In this document: positions 12,841-25,094 of the stretch, piece after piece
Numbering within the stretch: position 1 is the first letter of the stretch
Layout of the letters: each line of letters begins with the position of its first letter
From: Avena insularis
Taxonomy: Eukaryota; Streptophyta; Magnoliopsida; Poales; Poaceae
Reading direction: 5' to 3'
Length of the DNA stretch: 64,000 bases
NCBI GenBank assembly: GCA_023614405.1
Contig: CM042694.1
Span: 129,337,711-129,401,710, forward strand
Program-made: the position numbers and the translations under genes
Notes under the pieces: model-generated
Seen by the model: the letters and a program-made list of their open reading frames with translations, nothing else
Told to the model about the DNA's origin: nothing
The model's database searches: none

Positions 12841-14320
12841 TCTCCCCGCAGTCGTAGCGGTAGCATCGTGAACAACCGGAACGTCGCAGACGGTCAGACT
12901 AGATATAAATCGAAGTAGCATCCAGTAGACTGGCATCCCCCCGCAGTCGTTGCAGAAATGTCTTGGACGGTGTCGCGTCGCGGTAGCTTGAACTGTAGAG
13001 GAAGCTGGTGATGCTCAAGCGAGGTGGTAGCCCTTGTGCCGATGTCGAGGGGCCGAGAGCGTGAGGCGGTGCCATGGTCGAGGTAGTCGTGCGATGGGAA
13101 CGCATCGGGGACGAAGGCACTCTCAGTATTGCCAGTACCAGGCGTGCGGGGCCAGGGACCATCATGAACTTGTCGCCATGTTAGAAAGACTAGCAGAGGA
13201 AGCCTCCGGAGAGGTTGCGACGCGCAGAGCGGCTATGAGATATGTCGGTGCTGTTCGCGGTTGTCGGAGTAGAGTAGCAGGTGGTGTAGTCGGGTATGAG
13301 GCGATGACGCTGGCGGCAAAGTTGTAGTGGATGAAGACGTAGAAGGTGGCGAAACCAGCGGTGACCTGGGTTAGCCATGTTGGATGCCTAGAATGGCGAT
13401 GGGGTAGTCGACGGGACCTGCGACGATAAGAGGGCGCCCTGCAGGTTACCTTGTGAAACGCGGTGGCGGTACTCGAAGTAGGCGAGGAAGACCAGCGACG
13501 TGACGAAGACCATGTGCAGACAGCGGCGATACGTGCCGTAGGAGATGGTGCGGTGAAATTCGAGGCCGTCGATGCACGAGGACGGCGAAGTAGACTCCAT
13601 GCAGCCATGCTACGACCCGAGGGGGCGACATAGTTGTAGGGCGCAAGTCGGTGCAGCGGCTGGGAGACCACCAGCGACTTACACACCAAGGAAGGCGCGT
13701 TGGAAGCCGATAGCGTGGACCAAAGGCAGCGGCGCTGCGGCCCGACGGGGAGACACAGCGGCAGCCCATAGCTCGATCGGTGGTAAGCGCGTGCTCGGGG
13801 ACATGCTTGGCGTAGACAGGTGCGGAATCGGTTGATCAGACCGACGGTGCACCGTATGCGCCATGGCGTGGACGACGTGTAGATCGGATTTGATGGCGAC
13901 GTTGTCGATGAAGTCCCGGACGATGATGACGAAGAGGATCCGGGGGGCACGGTAGCCTTCCAAGGAATGCGTAGCAGCCGTCCATGGTGCGCGGCAGCCT
14001 GCCGTAAGGCCGCGACAGACTACCAAGGATAGCGCAGCAGCGGAGGGGGAAGGCGCACGAACGCGATGTAGATCCTCGATGCCGACGGTCGGAGTAGAGG
14101 CGCGACGATGACGACGGCGGTGGACGACACAATCCGATCTAAGATTGGTAAACCAAAAAGAAAGTCGATCAAGAGATCAGAGAAAAAGACTTACTGGGCA
14201 GCCGATCACGGATAACCCTGCATACGGGTTGCGTAGCCCCCGATGCAGATCATGGAGATCGATCTCCCCGGGGGTAGCGTGGCGGAAGCTAGGGTTTGAT
14301 ATCTATTTAGGCTAATACCA
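12841..14320 (-). other. Interior of B1: GC-rich, possibly captured sequence
   Basis: The interior is about 1.5 kb and much richer in CG than its surroundings. The longest minus-strand frame is 262 codons (13950-13162), Ser/Pro/Arg-rich with a late hydrophobic part (FATFYVFIHYNF), but the same frame is broken in B2. Other frames contain RDFIDNVAIKSDLHVVH and FVTSLVFLAYFEYRHR. None of these matches a retrotransposon domain I know. It may be captured host DNA or a decayed gag. I cannot assign a function. Confidence 0.45.
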
Positions 14321-14394
14321 TGAAAGAGTATGAGTTTGGCGGAATATGATGGATATATTATTGAGCCTCATGGGCGAGTATATATAGGCGTACA
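14321..14394 (-). repeat. 5' LTR of B1, first part (rest at 40116-40204)
   Basis: The LTR is cut by Copia C after gtaca (14390-14394). The sequence resumes at 40116 exactly where the intact copy at 12678-12840 continues (gtacagggatcaacttgg). Together the pieces make 163 bp. Confidence 0.9.
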
Positions 14395-16187
14395 TGTTGG
14401 AAATATGCCCTAGAGACAAATAGTAATAAGGACTATTAGCATATTTCATAAAGTTTATGATTAAGTTTTATATCATGCTATAACTGTGTTGAGTGGAAAC
14501 ATCAATACACGTGTGATATATAAACAACCAGGGGTTCCCAGTGAAACTCTAGTCACTGGTTCATTGGTCAACAGATGATCATGTTTCCTGATCATGTGGA
14601 ATTTATGCCAGTTGGAAATGGAGTCAACTCATTCTAAGAATGAGATGATGAACCAATACCCAACCTAAACATCGTGACCCGATCATGTCACAAAGTTCAA
14701 GTTACGATGATTAGAAATGGATCCTCGTAGACTATTCCTTAGACCGTGAGGCTATATCAATCACTGTCTCCCGAGAGTGCTTAGATAGCATCAAGCGCCA
14801 CTTGGTAATACAGTGGTTATAAAGGTGTGTTCAGGTACTCAGAGGAAACCGTAGAGGAAATATATGTCAAGAGCGGGATTTGTCCATCCAAATGACGGAA
14901 AGATACTTAAGGGCCCACTCGGAGAAGTTATATCCAATAGCTGCGCAGCGTGTGATTTGATCACAGGGATATCACTTGTCGGAACGAGTCAAGTAGCATT
15001 GTTCAGTAACGAGATTGAACACGAAATGGTGATGTCATTGATCAGATCTCGGGCAATGCAAGTATCGATAGACAAAGGGAATAAGACATGACCGTCCCGG
15101 TTCAAACGACGAAAGATCTTCGTGGAACGCATATGGGTCACATGGCCATCTAGGTCCCTCTGTTGATCATTGGTCCGGAAGTGTCCCGACCATGTCTGGA
15201 GTGTTCCCGAACCGTAGGGTATCACACTTAAGGGTTTGATGATGCTTAGAGAGTGTTTATAGGATCAGAAGAATCGCCGAAGAATAGTAGAGAGAAAACC
15301 AAAAGGGTTTCGGTAAGTCCGGAGGATGTCCGGAGTGGAGGTGGAAGGTGTTCCATAACCACGGAGATTGAATAATATGTGAATGAATGTTAAATATTGA
15401 TTTAATCATTTATTCATAATTATTTAATAAAGAGAAAATCAATTTAAAAGGTCAAAAGGCTTAATGGGCCAATTCTAGAGGGAAGAGGGCCCATTAGGGA
15501 AAGGCAAGAGGGGACCACACCCCTAGGAGAGGCCTAGGGGGTGGCTGGCAGCCCTAGTGGGCCTGCCCCAGGTGGGGCCCATGGGTAGGGGCTGGCCGGC
15601 GCGCCTCCCCACCTCTCCCTCTCCTTTAGTCCCACCCCAGGACTTTGAGGGAGGTAGTACCTCCCCTCCCCATATATATAGTGGGGGTATTTGGCCAGAT
15701 AAATACACACAATATTCAATAAAGGTCTTCTCACTTTTGGGAAAACCTCCAATTGATATTCTCTCTCTCTCGTGACCGTGGTCCCAAGTTCGGACTGCAC
15801 GAACGAGAGACATCTTCACCGCAGAGCGCCGTCACGCTGCAGGATTCGAAACCAGGAGCTCTACTTCCACAACTGCTGCTAGATCGGGGAAGCGAGAGTC
15901 ATCGTCAGGCACCGGACGTGTGTAACTCCCCGCGAGGTGTCGCACTTGAGGCACTCAAGTTGTTGGAGTCGTTGGAGCGCAAGGACTTCATCACGACCTT
16001 GAGGTCGGCTTCGGCTCGTCTACATCAACCACGCTCTCCTGAGCGTTGACAACACTTTTCGGTCTTCAAGAGTAAGTTCGTGAAAAGCCCCTCCCGTTAC
16101 TGTATTACTAATAGATAGGTCCTGGCAACATCAGGGGTTCAGGGGCGTAGGGTAAAAATTATTGTTTTCATACGCCGAACCCCTACA
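14395..16187 (+). repeat. 5' LTR of Copia C (1793 bp)
   Basis: TATA-like catatatatagtggg lies near 15670. Upstream is a GC-rich self-complementary stretch (gtgggcctgccccaggtgggg, near 15556-15578). It retains about 206 bp (14872-15077) that the 3' LTR lacks. Confidence 0.9.
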
Positions 16188-16188
16188 G

Positions 16189-16200
16189 TGGTATCAGAGC
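16189..16200 (+). other. Primer binding site of Copia C
   Basis: TGGTATCAGAGC lies one base after the LTR end. It is complementary to the initiator methionine tRNA 3' end. Confidence 0.9.
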
Positions 16201-17298
16201 TAGATCTATGCGTAGTAATGCTAGTACGGGTAGAACACACGAGATGTAGCATGTGGGCATTGATCTTTTAGTTGTTACCCTCCCCCGTGTACTTGTGCAT
16301 ACCGCAGTAATGCTTGATGAAGCGTCCCCCAACCGACTTTATGCGTTCATTCGCGAGACTGGTACACGCTTGACATCTGACTTGTACCGTATAAAGTGGC
16401 TTAGGGGGGTGTCTGTCTCTCTCGCATTAGTTGGTATGCCATTTGCAACGGAGGGCCCCGAAAGGGGTGTAGTAGAGACAACTACTTGATCAGCGTTGTG
16501 CTGAAAGTTCGTAGGTAAGAACGGTTCTTGTGTGAAAGCCCATTCAGCCACGTAAAACATGCAAAGATAAATTAGAGGCGTCTAACTTTGTTTTGCAGGG
16601 GGCGTTGCTTTGTGATATGGTTGTGGCAAAGGTAAAGTGATTACCTTATCTTATGTAGTAGTAGATAGTCACGAAGGTGACGGACTACCACGCCGGAATG
16701 ACACCGGTACCCTGGTGTCTACAACATCGGAACCCTAGCGCCGGAATCCAGTGACGACGGATGGAGATCACGACGTGAAGGACCATATCACATCGCATTT
16801 ACATTCAATGTTATTGTTTGTATATCTTATTGTGTGCTAGTATTAGATACTCGTCGGTAGCCTAATAAGATGATCCCTGTTAAAATTACCAATGATTGTG
16901 TTCCCTCTTAGTGTGCACCACCAAGAAAGTTCTTCGGTATGAGGTAGGCCGTGATGATCGGGTGTGAGACCTATCTATGTTCACATACAGTGGGTGTAAG
17001 CCATGTTGCACAGCGAATACACTAAGGTTGAGTTGGCGAGCCTAGCATGTACAAACATGGCCTCGGAACACGGATGGTCAAAAGATCGAGCACGAGTCGC
17101 ATGAATGATGTGACCGACGTTTAGCATCCACCCTTGAACCCACATTGATGGTCGTGATGATCGGGGGAGATGTGGCTGATAGGGGTCGTGTTATCACTAG
17201 GAACCCTTATGGGGATAGGTGTTTTTGAGTGGAGTTATTATTTACTCATTTAATTATAAACTTAGTCTAAATTCCTTTTGCAATTATATATGTAGAAA
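16201..17298 (+). other. Untranslated leader of Copia C
   Basis: It contains the motif gagcctagcatgtacaaac followed by atggcctcggaacac (17038-17074) and gtgatgatcgg repeats (near 16951 and 17154). These are shared with the leaders of Copia D (29700-30155) and Copia A. In BARE-type elements this zone holds packaging and dimerisation signals; that role is inferred here. Confidence 0.55.
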
Positions 17299-17868
17299 AT
17301 GGATCTCCCCGAGATTACCTTCCCTATTGACAATTGGTTAAAAGGAGAAAAGCTCAAGTTAGATGGATCCAACTTTTCTGCATGGGTCATACGCCTTTAT
17401 GATCTCCTTGGTGAGAACAAATTGGCTGACTACATGATCTACGAGATGTACTTGGAGCCATCCTATTCTCATGAGACCCAGGAGCAGCGGGATCTCCGCT
17501 GCCGTCGTCGTATGATGGCCACATTCATATCAGTAACGATGCGCCTCGGGATGGAAGATGGGATATGGCCGATGGTGGGAAGTCTTAATCCCCGAACAGT
17601 TATGGCACATCTGAGATCGCATTTTGTGGAACAAGTGCGCATATGGGAGTATGAGCTGATGGGGGACTTCTTCTCCATAAAGATGGAGGAAGGCTCCTCA
17701 CTGGACGATCACTTGTTGAGCATATATGATGCATACATGAGTTTGGCATACTTCCTGGACAACTGGTTTGCAAGCTCTTTTGCAATAGGAGTTGTGCTAC
17801 AGTCGCTGCCACCAAGCTTCCAAGCACAAGTTAGGATTTGCATTATGAGAGGCGACGCGGAAACATAG
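17299..17868 (+). CDS. Copia gag-like protein of element C
   Basis: 189 codons from ATG 17299. It starts MDLPEITFPIDNWL and has the N-terminal gag pattern KLDGSNFSAWVIRLYDLL seen also in element D (KTNGTNFTAWFRNLRILL). Around residue 120-160 comes FFSIKMEEGSSLDDHLLSIYDAY and then LPPSFQAQV, matching the order of motifs in D. A stop at 17866 replaces a codon, and reading continues recognisably for about 25 codons (DFHEFISHFRDVVVEP), so the original gag was longer. The C-terminal zinc knuckle and all of pol are missing. The product would form the capsid of the retrotransposon particle. Confidence 0.65.
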   Translation: MDLPEITFPIDNWLKGEKLKLDGSNFSAWVIRLYDLLGENKLADYMIYEMYLEPSYSHETQEQRDLRCRRRMMATFISVTMRLGMEDGIWPMVGSLNPRTVMAHLRSHFVEQVRIWEYELMGDFFSIKMEEGSSLDDHLLSIYDAYMSLAYFLDNWFASSFAIGVVLQSLPPSFQAQVRICIMRGDAET

Positions 17869-18681
17869 GATTTCCACGAGTTCATATCACATTTCAGAGA
17901 TGTGGTGGTTGAACCCGTTGTCACTAAGGTCATCAATGACAAAGGTATATATTTGATATACAATTTTATAAATGTTATAATCTTGCAAAAACATTTGCAG
18001 TGTTAAGTATATTTGATACTTGTTCTGTTTTGCTGAAAACATGTCCTTCTGCATGAGAGGTGCTTGCTAGAGAGGAGGTGATGTTGCATGCTGATGGCGA
18101 GCATGATGATGGCCAACGACACTCTCCCTCAATATTTATAATTTAGTTTATATTTTGGATAGTTATTGTAATAAAAATATTATGAACTTCTTTCGTGTGT
18201 CCCACACTTTGTGAGACGGTTATTCATATCAGTTTGTAACAAACAGTTGTTCTACTTTTATGAATGATTTCTATGTGTGTTCATATCTTGTTTGATTATA
18301 TATGAGTTATCCTTGTTGTTTGAAACTAACTGATAATGCCTGAACATTTGTAAAATATTGAAATGCCTTGAAAAATACCCAACTTAATGATATTTCATTA
18401 ATGAATGAAACCATTGTTTGAATTCAAAGTTATTTGACAATATGTGAAAGTCATTCAATTTCTTATCACATATTAATCATGCCTAAGTTCAGAAAAATAA
18501 CTTGAACACCGTGTATTACTTGAATACAAAGTGTTTAATGAATTGTTAAAAGAAAATACATATTCGATGTATTGTGTTTTGACAAATGGTAATTATCATT
18601 ATATGATTGTTTAAAAGTGTAAAGTAGTTTACTAAAGGAAACATGAGTATGAAACTATTTGATATGATCAAAGTGTTTCAT
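17869..18681 (+). other. Post-gag non-coding interior of Copia C
   Basis: Near 17943 the text aaaggtatatatttgatatac resembles the gag-pol junction of D (31009 onward), but pol does not follow. The rest is AT-rich and non-coding. It ends with the TTCAT duplication of G1. Confidence 0.5.
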
Positions 18682-20184
18682 TGATGACCCACAAGTATAG
18701 GGGTGTATCGCAGTATTTTCGATAAGTAAGAGTGTCGAACCCAACGAGGAGCAGAAGGAGCTGGCTAGTGGTATGGATCAGGAATTCTCTGCAAATACTT
18801 AGCAAACGGGTTTTTAGGGGTTTTCGATAAGGCAAGTAAACAAAGTACGAGTAAATAAAAGACAGTAGGAATAAATGCAGCAAGTGGCCCAATCCTTTAT
18901 GCAGCAAAGGACAAGCCGGTTGTATTACTTAAGATGACCAAACGTTCTCAAGGACACATGGGAAGACTGTCAATTGCTTTCGCTTCATATAGCTGATTAA
19001 TCTTCTCTAGCTTGCTAAGTGTTGTGTGGGTGAACCTGTGCTAATGTACCGCCCCATCCAAGACTAATACATACTTGTGATTAAACCCCTTGCAAACGTC
19101 CGTAAGTACAAGAAAGTATTTAAGGTAGAAACCTAACCATAGCTTTAAACTCTAAGACCCCTACGTCCCTTGTGCAATGGTTTCCTAACGGGGGTTCAGG
19201 TTTCTGTCACTCCAGCAACCCCTACGATTAGTAGCCAAATACACAATGCATTCCCCTAGGCCCATATAGGTGAAGTGTCATGTAGTCGACGTTCACATGA
19301 CACCACTAGAAGAAGTACACCACAACTTAAATAACAATTTATTGAATCTTTCTCAACGCAACTCCACTACTAACAACAAGACTTCTCCAATGTCCTCAAG
19401 AACAAAACGAACTACTCACAAGACATCATATGGATCATGATCAGAGATGGAATAATGATGTATAACAATCTGAACATAAACAATAATTCAATGGTTCACT
19501 CAATAGCATCAACTACAAAGAGTAATCAACACCGGGAAAGTTTCCCCTATGAACTATGCAAGATTCAACACAATTGTTACAGCAATATGGAGATGGTGAT
19601 GATGGTGCTGATGGTGATGATGGTGCTGCTGATGATGATGATCCCGATGAAGTCCAGCTTGATGGTGGTGTTGATGGCGACGATCTCCCCTCTCCGGGAA
19701 GGAATTCCCCGTGAATCATCTGTAGGAGAGATCTTCTCTCTCGGTGTTTTCCACCCCTTGATGGCGGAATCTTTCTGTGGTTGCTCCCCGAGTCTTAGGG
19801 TTTCGGGAGGATGATATACGCTAGAGGGGAGAGGCTGGAATGGGCCAGGGCAGCCACACCACCTCCAGGCGCGACCAAGGCCTGCCCGCGCCATGGGGTG
19901 GTGTGGCCCCCCTGTGGCCCACCTCCACTCCATCTTCTGGCATCCTTAGTCTTCTAGAAAAATAGGATTTTCTGTATATTTTCCCAGACTTTCTGATCTT
20001 CACGAATTTTGCCTCCAAACAACACCTTTTCCATCAGAATCCTGACTGTAGCGGTCCATGCTCCAAAAGTCATCAACCATGCAAAAATAGATGAAATATC
20101 ATAAGTATCACCTCTCAATACGAAATATATCAATGAATAATAGTGAATTAAGACATAGAATAGTGATGCAAAATGGACGTATCA
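18682..20184 (-). repeat. 3' LTR of G1 (1503 bp)
   Basis: It holds a (gat)n-rich stretch near 19595-19645 and an inverted repeat gccacaccacc...ggtggtgtggcc (about 19852-19907) that could form a hairpin in the transcript. Confidence 0.9.
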
Positions 20185-22183
20185 ACTCCCCCCAAGCTTA
20201 GACTTCGCTTGTCCCCAAGCGAAACTAAGCTCAATAAACATGGCCTCAAGTTTATGGAGTGAAGAGTCGATAAAAGAATACGGACAAGAAGCATCACATT
20301 CATCAAATACATAGATCATAATAGAAGACAACTCACTATTATATAACTCAACTTGCAGTGAGTAAAGGAAACACAATAAAGATACATAAAGTGAATCATA
20401 ATTGGTAATGGCAAACTTAGCTCTTGGTCGAAGAATAGTTGATAATTTGCTGGAGTTCACAAATAGCTGGTTTTCAATGATAGCTTTCAAAGTAGTAAAC
20501 TTCAAGATAATAGCAATGTGCAAAACAACGAACATAAGAAACATGATTGGATAAATCATCATATGAATGAATGAAACACATCAACTCAAAATACTTGCTG
20601 AGATAGAAGGGAATAGGTTTACTGACTCAACTACAAAGTAAAAGAAAGGCCCTTCGCAGAGGGAAGCAGGGATTGCAAGTCTCATAAAGAGCTCCCAAAA
20701 ATTATGATACTTACTGTCTTTCAGCTCTCATTGCCCCTATCATAGGCATCTTTAGGTGATTAAGGTTAAAGTGATCAAACATGAGGATATGCATTGACAA
20801 GTTGTAAGTTGAGAACCTCATGTCCCTTGAATACGAGGACCGCTCCTCATGCTACTCAAGTTTAGTCACCGGTAAGTTCTTGTCATTGTAAGCATATGTG
20901 TATCATAGAGAACCGCCAACGGGGTACCCCTTGCCCGATGATACGGAAGAATCCCCATATCAAAATGACAAGGCAAGCAGACAACAAGTATCTCAGCAAT
21001 CTTCTTATTTACCATGGGAATATGGTGCTTTTTTCTCTCTTTCCTCTTTTCATAATATCTCTTTTTTTTCTTTTTCTCTTTTTCTCAATCTCTATCTCTT
21101 TTTTTTAAGAAGAATGCTTCATAGATACTCGTTATGGTTACGCTGCAGGTTTCCACCATGTCAGCATGGATTAGACCAGCGGCCCAGGCATTTCTCTAAC
21201 ACACATGCATAACTCCATGGACTTACAAGCTCCCCTTTCATTTCACACCGACGACATCCATAGACAAAAGAACATGATATCAACTTGGTACAAAGTACTA
21301 GTGCAATGTTGAAAGCGTTCCCCATGACAACATGGTTCTGCTAATTCATAACTTACAAAGCGCAAGCATATACGCAACATAGTTGAGCACAATGGTTCAA
21401 GTTTATTAAATGCAAGAAAGTAAAGTGTGCCATCAAGTTCGTGAGAGCTTTAATCACTAATTTTCACATAACAAGTTTAATTTGGGAGGTAGATAAAACA
21501 AGAATTTACTTGGAATAGCAATAATGCTACTAGGTAGGTATGGTGGACACAAATGGCAAAGGTTTTGGTTTAAAGGAGTGGATGCACGAGAAGAATTCCC
21601 TCTCAGTACAGGTTTTTGGCTAGCAAGGCTGGGTAGCAAGTACAAGAGTTGAAGGAAACAACCAAGCATACAAATGATAAAGACAAACATGCAATCTTCC
21701 TTGGAAGCACGAAAGATCTTAACTAGAGAATACTAGACTTATGAGCAAATCAAGAAAGAAAGATGATGAAATTATTTTTCTCTAGAGTACTTCTATCTTT
21801 TTCTTTTCAACTCTCAAAAAGGTGTTGCTACTAACCGAGCCAGGTTTGCCAAAACCAACTAAATTAACTCAATGATCCCAAAGTGATACCAATACTAACA
21901 ACAAGATTAGTCATATAACCACGAATTGAAAACTAATATAAGCTATGCAAAAGAGTGAATGAAAGAACTTCTCATTAATATTCCATAACGGAAACTCACA
22001 CCAAGGGATACACATCTAACGAGAGAGGGGACACTTCTATAATGCAAACCATACTACATAATAACTCCTCTATTCATGATATGACTCTACTAATAAGGAA
22101 AAAAGATAGAAGCTAGTGATGTGATACCACGGCACTCCCCCAAGCTTGGAACAAACCAAGGGGATGCCAAACCTGATGACGAA
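20185..22183 (-). other. Non-coding 3' interior of G1
   Basis: About 2 kb without a supported frame. It includes a pyrimidine tract (ttttttctttttctc, near 21060-21105). The first bases hold the polypurine tract (minus strand). This length of non-coding interior is typical of elements that lost pol. Confidence 0.5.
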
Positions 22184-22438
22184 TTACTCCTTAGGTGGTG
22201 GTGGTAATATTTTCTTAGTCGACGTGAGGAAATCTTCCAGCATCTTGCGAAGCCTATTGTTCTCCCATTGAAGCACATCCACCTTCCTCCTCAAGTCTTG
22301 GTACTTATCACAGAACTCCTTAGTGACTCGTAGGGCTTCCGTTGATGTAGGGCAAGTGACTAAAGGTACTAGGCCCTGCTTGGGGTCTTGGAGATCTTCC
22401 TCCATAGGCTCCTTCCCTTTATCCTTGGCGGACACCAT
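22184..22438 (-). CDS. Small coiled-coil ORF of G1
   Basis: 84 codons, ATG at 22438. It starts MVSAKDKGKEPMEEDLQDP and has a heptad-like middle (LRRKVDVLQWENNRLRKML) followed by a Lys/Pro tail. It sits between the gag region and the 3' non-coding part, on the element's sense strand. Length and position suggest an accessory ORF of this Gypsy family, but its function is unknown to me. The heptad pattern predicts self-association. It is uninterrupted even though gag is shifted. Confidence 0.45.
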   Translation of the reverse strand: MVSAKDKGKEPMEEDLQDPKQGLVPLVTCPTSTEALRVTKEFCDKYQDLRRKVDVLQWENNRLRKMLEDFLTSTKKILPPPPKE

Positions 22439-23566
22439 TGTACTTCTAAGCTTTCAAAGAGTATGTCCTGACAGAAACAGATCGAAACAAAAACACGACG
22501 AAAACACGATATACGGACCTCGGGGGATCCGGGGGTTATATATTACGAAGTTTCATATCAAAAGGAAGGTACTGGGAGAAAACGAGTCGGAGGCGGAGTC
22601 CGGGGTGGACTCACCACCTGGTGGCGCGGCTAGTGGTGGCCCCACGCCACAGGGTGGTGTGAGCCACCCTGGCTCCGTTTCCGTCCCTTTTTCACTTTGT
22701 AGCTTTCCTTATTGACTGAAAACTGCAAAAATATAGTTGGATTGTATTTTCACGGAACTTTTCGTACCAGAACCGTTACCTATTTGAACACGAACTCTGC
22801 AGGTCTCTGAATTTGGTGTCTAGTAGATTCTTCCAGAGTCATCTCTTGAATATCATCGATATCTTCATCTTCATACACTTATTACTTGAGTCATAAAACC
22901 CTTCTTTTTCTTATTACACCATTATCTCCACTTCCTGGAAATTTCTTTCACACAAAACTTCACACAGTTCTCATTAGCAACATTAGTATAAGTGAAGTGA
23001 TAAAACCTTTTGAGTCCAATCTTCAACTGAAAACCCATCAAAACAAAATCTACTGTAGCAAGTCCTTTCGAAAACCCAAAAAGAATTCAAAAAGGAAATC
23101 GAATAAAGAAGCAAATGCAAAAGTGGCAAAATCTGTCAAAACAAACCAGCAGGTGAAGATCAATTTTTCGAAAATATTCTGTTGCTCAAATCAAAAAGTG
23201 CAAAACTAACGAAAGTTAAATAACAACCTGGGGCAGAAGCACAAAAAATTACAGCTCAATCCGACATACAGAGATCTCTCACGAATTTTTACGGTGAAGC
23301 ACAAAAATCTGTTTCGGGACAGCAACTTCCCCAAATCTTACTTCTCTCTCATTAGAGGTTGATCTTGACACAAAAACCAAACAAAACAGATAAGCAGCGG
23401 TTATTACCAAAGTAATAACTTCCAAGACTCAAAGAAACAAAAACAAACTGAAAGCAAAAACAAATTGGGTTGTCTCCCATAAAGCTCTTTCTTTATAGCC
23501 ATTAAGATGGGCATGATAATTTTGAAGAAGCTCTCATAGGGATATGAATTGAAGTGAAAGAGAGCA

Positions 23567-25013
23567 TTAAGAAGAAGCAAAAAAACACACACATTTAAGT
23601 CTAACCCACTTCCTATGCAAGGGGATTTTGTAAACAAACAAGTTATTGAAACCAAAGCCAACTTGCATAAGAAGGCAAAAGAAGTGCAACATAAAAACTT
23701 TCAGCATAAAACGGGGAAACTTGATATTATTGAGATGCATACGGACACTTTTCCCTCTCTCATAGTAGCTTTTAGTATCATGCATAAACTTAATAATATA
23801 GCTATCACAAGGACCATCATAGCAATGATCACTTATTCTAACAGAAAACACGGGAATACTAGCTCTCATAACACTACTATGTGAAACAATATTAGAGGTA
23901 TCCTTACAAAGGATAGGGTGTCCCTCTTTTTCATATTTAGTGACAAAGTCTTTCACACTTGCTATTATAGGTTCATCAACCATTTGTTTATCAGGTTCAA
24001 TAGCTTTACTCATACTTTCATTAACCATTCTAGCTATCATAGAATGTTCCTTTACCTTAACAGGAAAAGGCATTTTCTCAATATAAGGTTCAGGTAAAAC
24101 ATGATTAGCAGTATAAACTTTAGTATTTCTTGCAGGAACACTCTTAACAACATATTTATAAGGTTCATGATACTTATTCCACTTCTTTTTAGGCACTTCA
24201 ATATAGGAAGCAAAAGCTTTAAAGTAGGAAGCAATAGCTTGAGAGTCTAGACCATAAGCATTTTTAATATTTTGAAAGTCATCAGTTCCCATAAAAGATT
24301 CAATGCATTCATAATCATAATTTATACCTGACTTTCTACCTTTGTCATTCTCCCAAGCTTCAGCATTGTCTTGAATACGGTCTAGAAGATCCCATTTAGC
24401 TTCTTCTTCCATGCGAGTGAATGATCCAGCGCAAGAAGCATCCAATAAATCCTTGTCATGTAGAGGGAGTCTTGCATAAAAGTTACTGATAATTATTGTT
24501 GGGGAGCTCATGAATGGGACATTTGAGCATTAGTAACTTCAACCTCCCCCAAGCTTGAGCTGTACTCTCTCCATCAAGAGGCCAAAAGTTGTATATTTGA
24601 TTCCGATCTTTATGAATCTCACTAGGAGGATAAAACTTTGAATAAAAGAGAGGCACTATTTCCTCCCATTCAAGAGCTTGACCATTCTTCAGCAGCTTAT
24701 ACCATTCCTCAGCTCTTCCTTTCAGTGATAATGAGAATAACTTCTTCTTAACTTGATCTGTAGTGATACCTGCACACTTGAACAACCCCCATATTTTGTG
24801 TATAAAGAGTAAATGATCACCGGGATGGACAGTTCCATCCCCAACATAGTAGTTATCCATAACACGATCAATCATTCTTGTAGGTATTTTGAAAACATCA
24901 TTCTCAGCAGGTGGTGGCTTATCTACTACCTTAGCAGTGGTAGTAGCATTACCAAATAAGAAACTCAGCGAATTATCCATAACGAAAATAAAGCAACTAG
25001 TAGAAGTAAACAA
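23567..25013 (-). pseudogene. Gypsy gag of G1 with one frameshift
   Basis: The first frame (25013-24483, 176 codons) contains the retrotransposon gag core: HPGDHLLFIHKIWGLFKCAG, KKKLFSLSLKGRAEEWYKLL, and FYSKFYPPSEIHKDRNQI. The second frame (24511-23567, 314 codons) continues with NFYARLPLHDKDLLDASCAG and a hydrophilic linker, then a hydrophobic, probably spurious end. The two frames overlap in the run 'cccaacaataattatc' (about 24485-24500), where a one-base change separates them. A protease-like remnant may lie near SVMRASIPVFSVRISDHC, but no DTG/DSG triad is visible. Nothing of RT or integrase follows. Confidence 0.75.
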
Positions 25014-25066
25014 TACTCACAGTAGAAGTTTCCTTTACCAGTTCCACTCTCCAATAGCGCTTCACT

Positions 25067-25083
25067 CCCCAGCAACGACGCCA
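25067..25083 (-). other. Primer binding site of G1
   Basis: Minus-strand TGGCGTCGTTGCTGGGG lies 11 bases inside the 5' LTR. It is a near match to the TGGCGCCGTTGCCGGGG site common in plant Gypsy elements. Confidence 0.8.
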
Positions 25084-25094
25084 GAAAATAGTCT

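Noticed and set aside
13162..13950. 262-codon minus-strand frame taken as a gene
   Set aside because: The same frame is broken in the duplicate B2 and the composition (Ser/Arg/Pro) is what a GC-rich non-coding region gives; kept only as a description of the B interior.
15523..16049. Frames inside the Copia C LTR (also 39432-39972)
   Set aside because: LTR promoter/R-U5 sequence; frames differ between the two LTRs.
19437..19933. Frames with Met/Asp/His runs in the G1 LTR, and their copies at 25830-26333
   Set aside because: They come from a (gat)n stretch in the LTR and are not maintained between the two LTRs.
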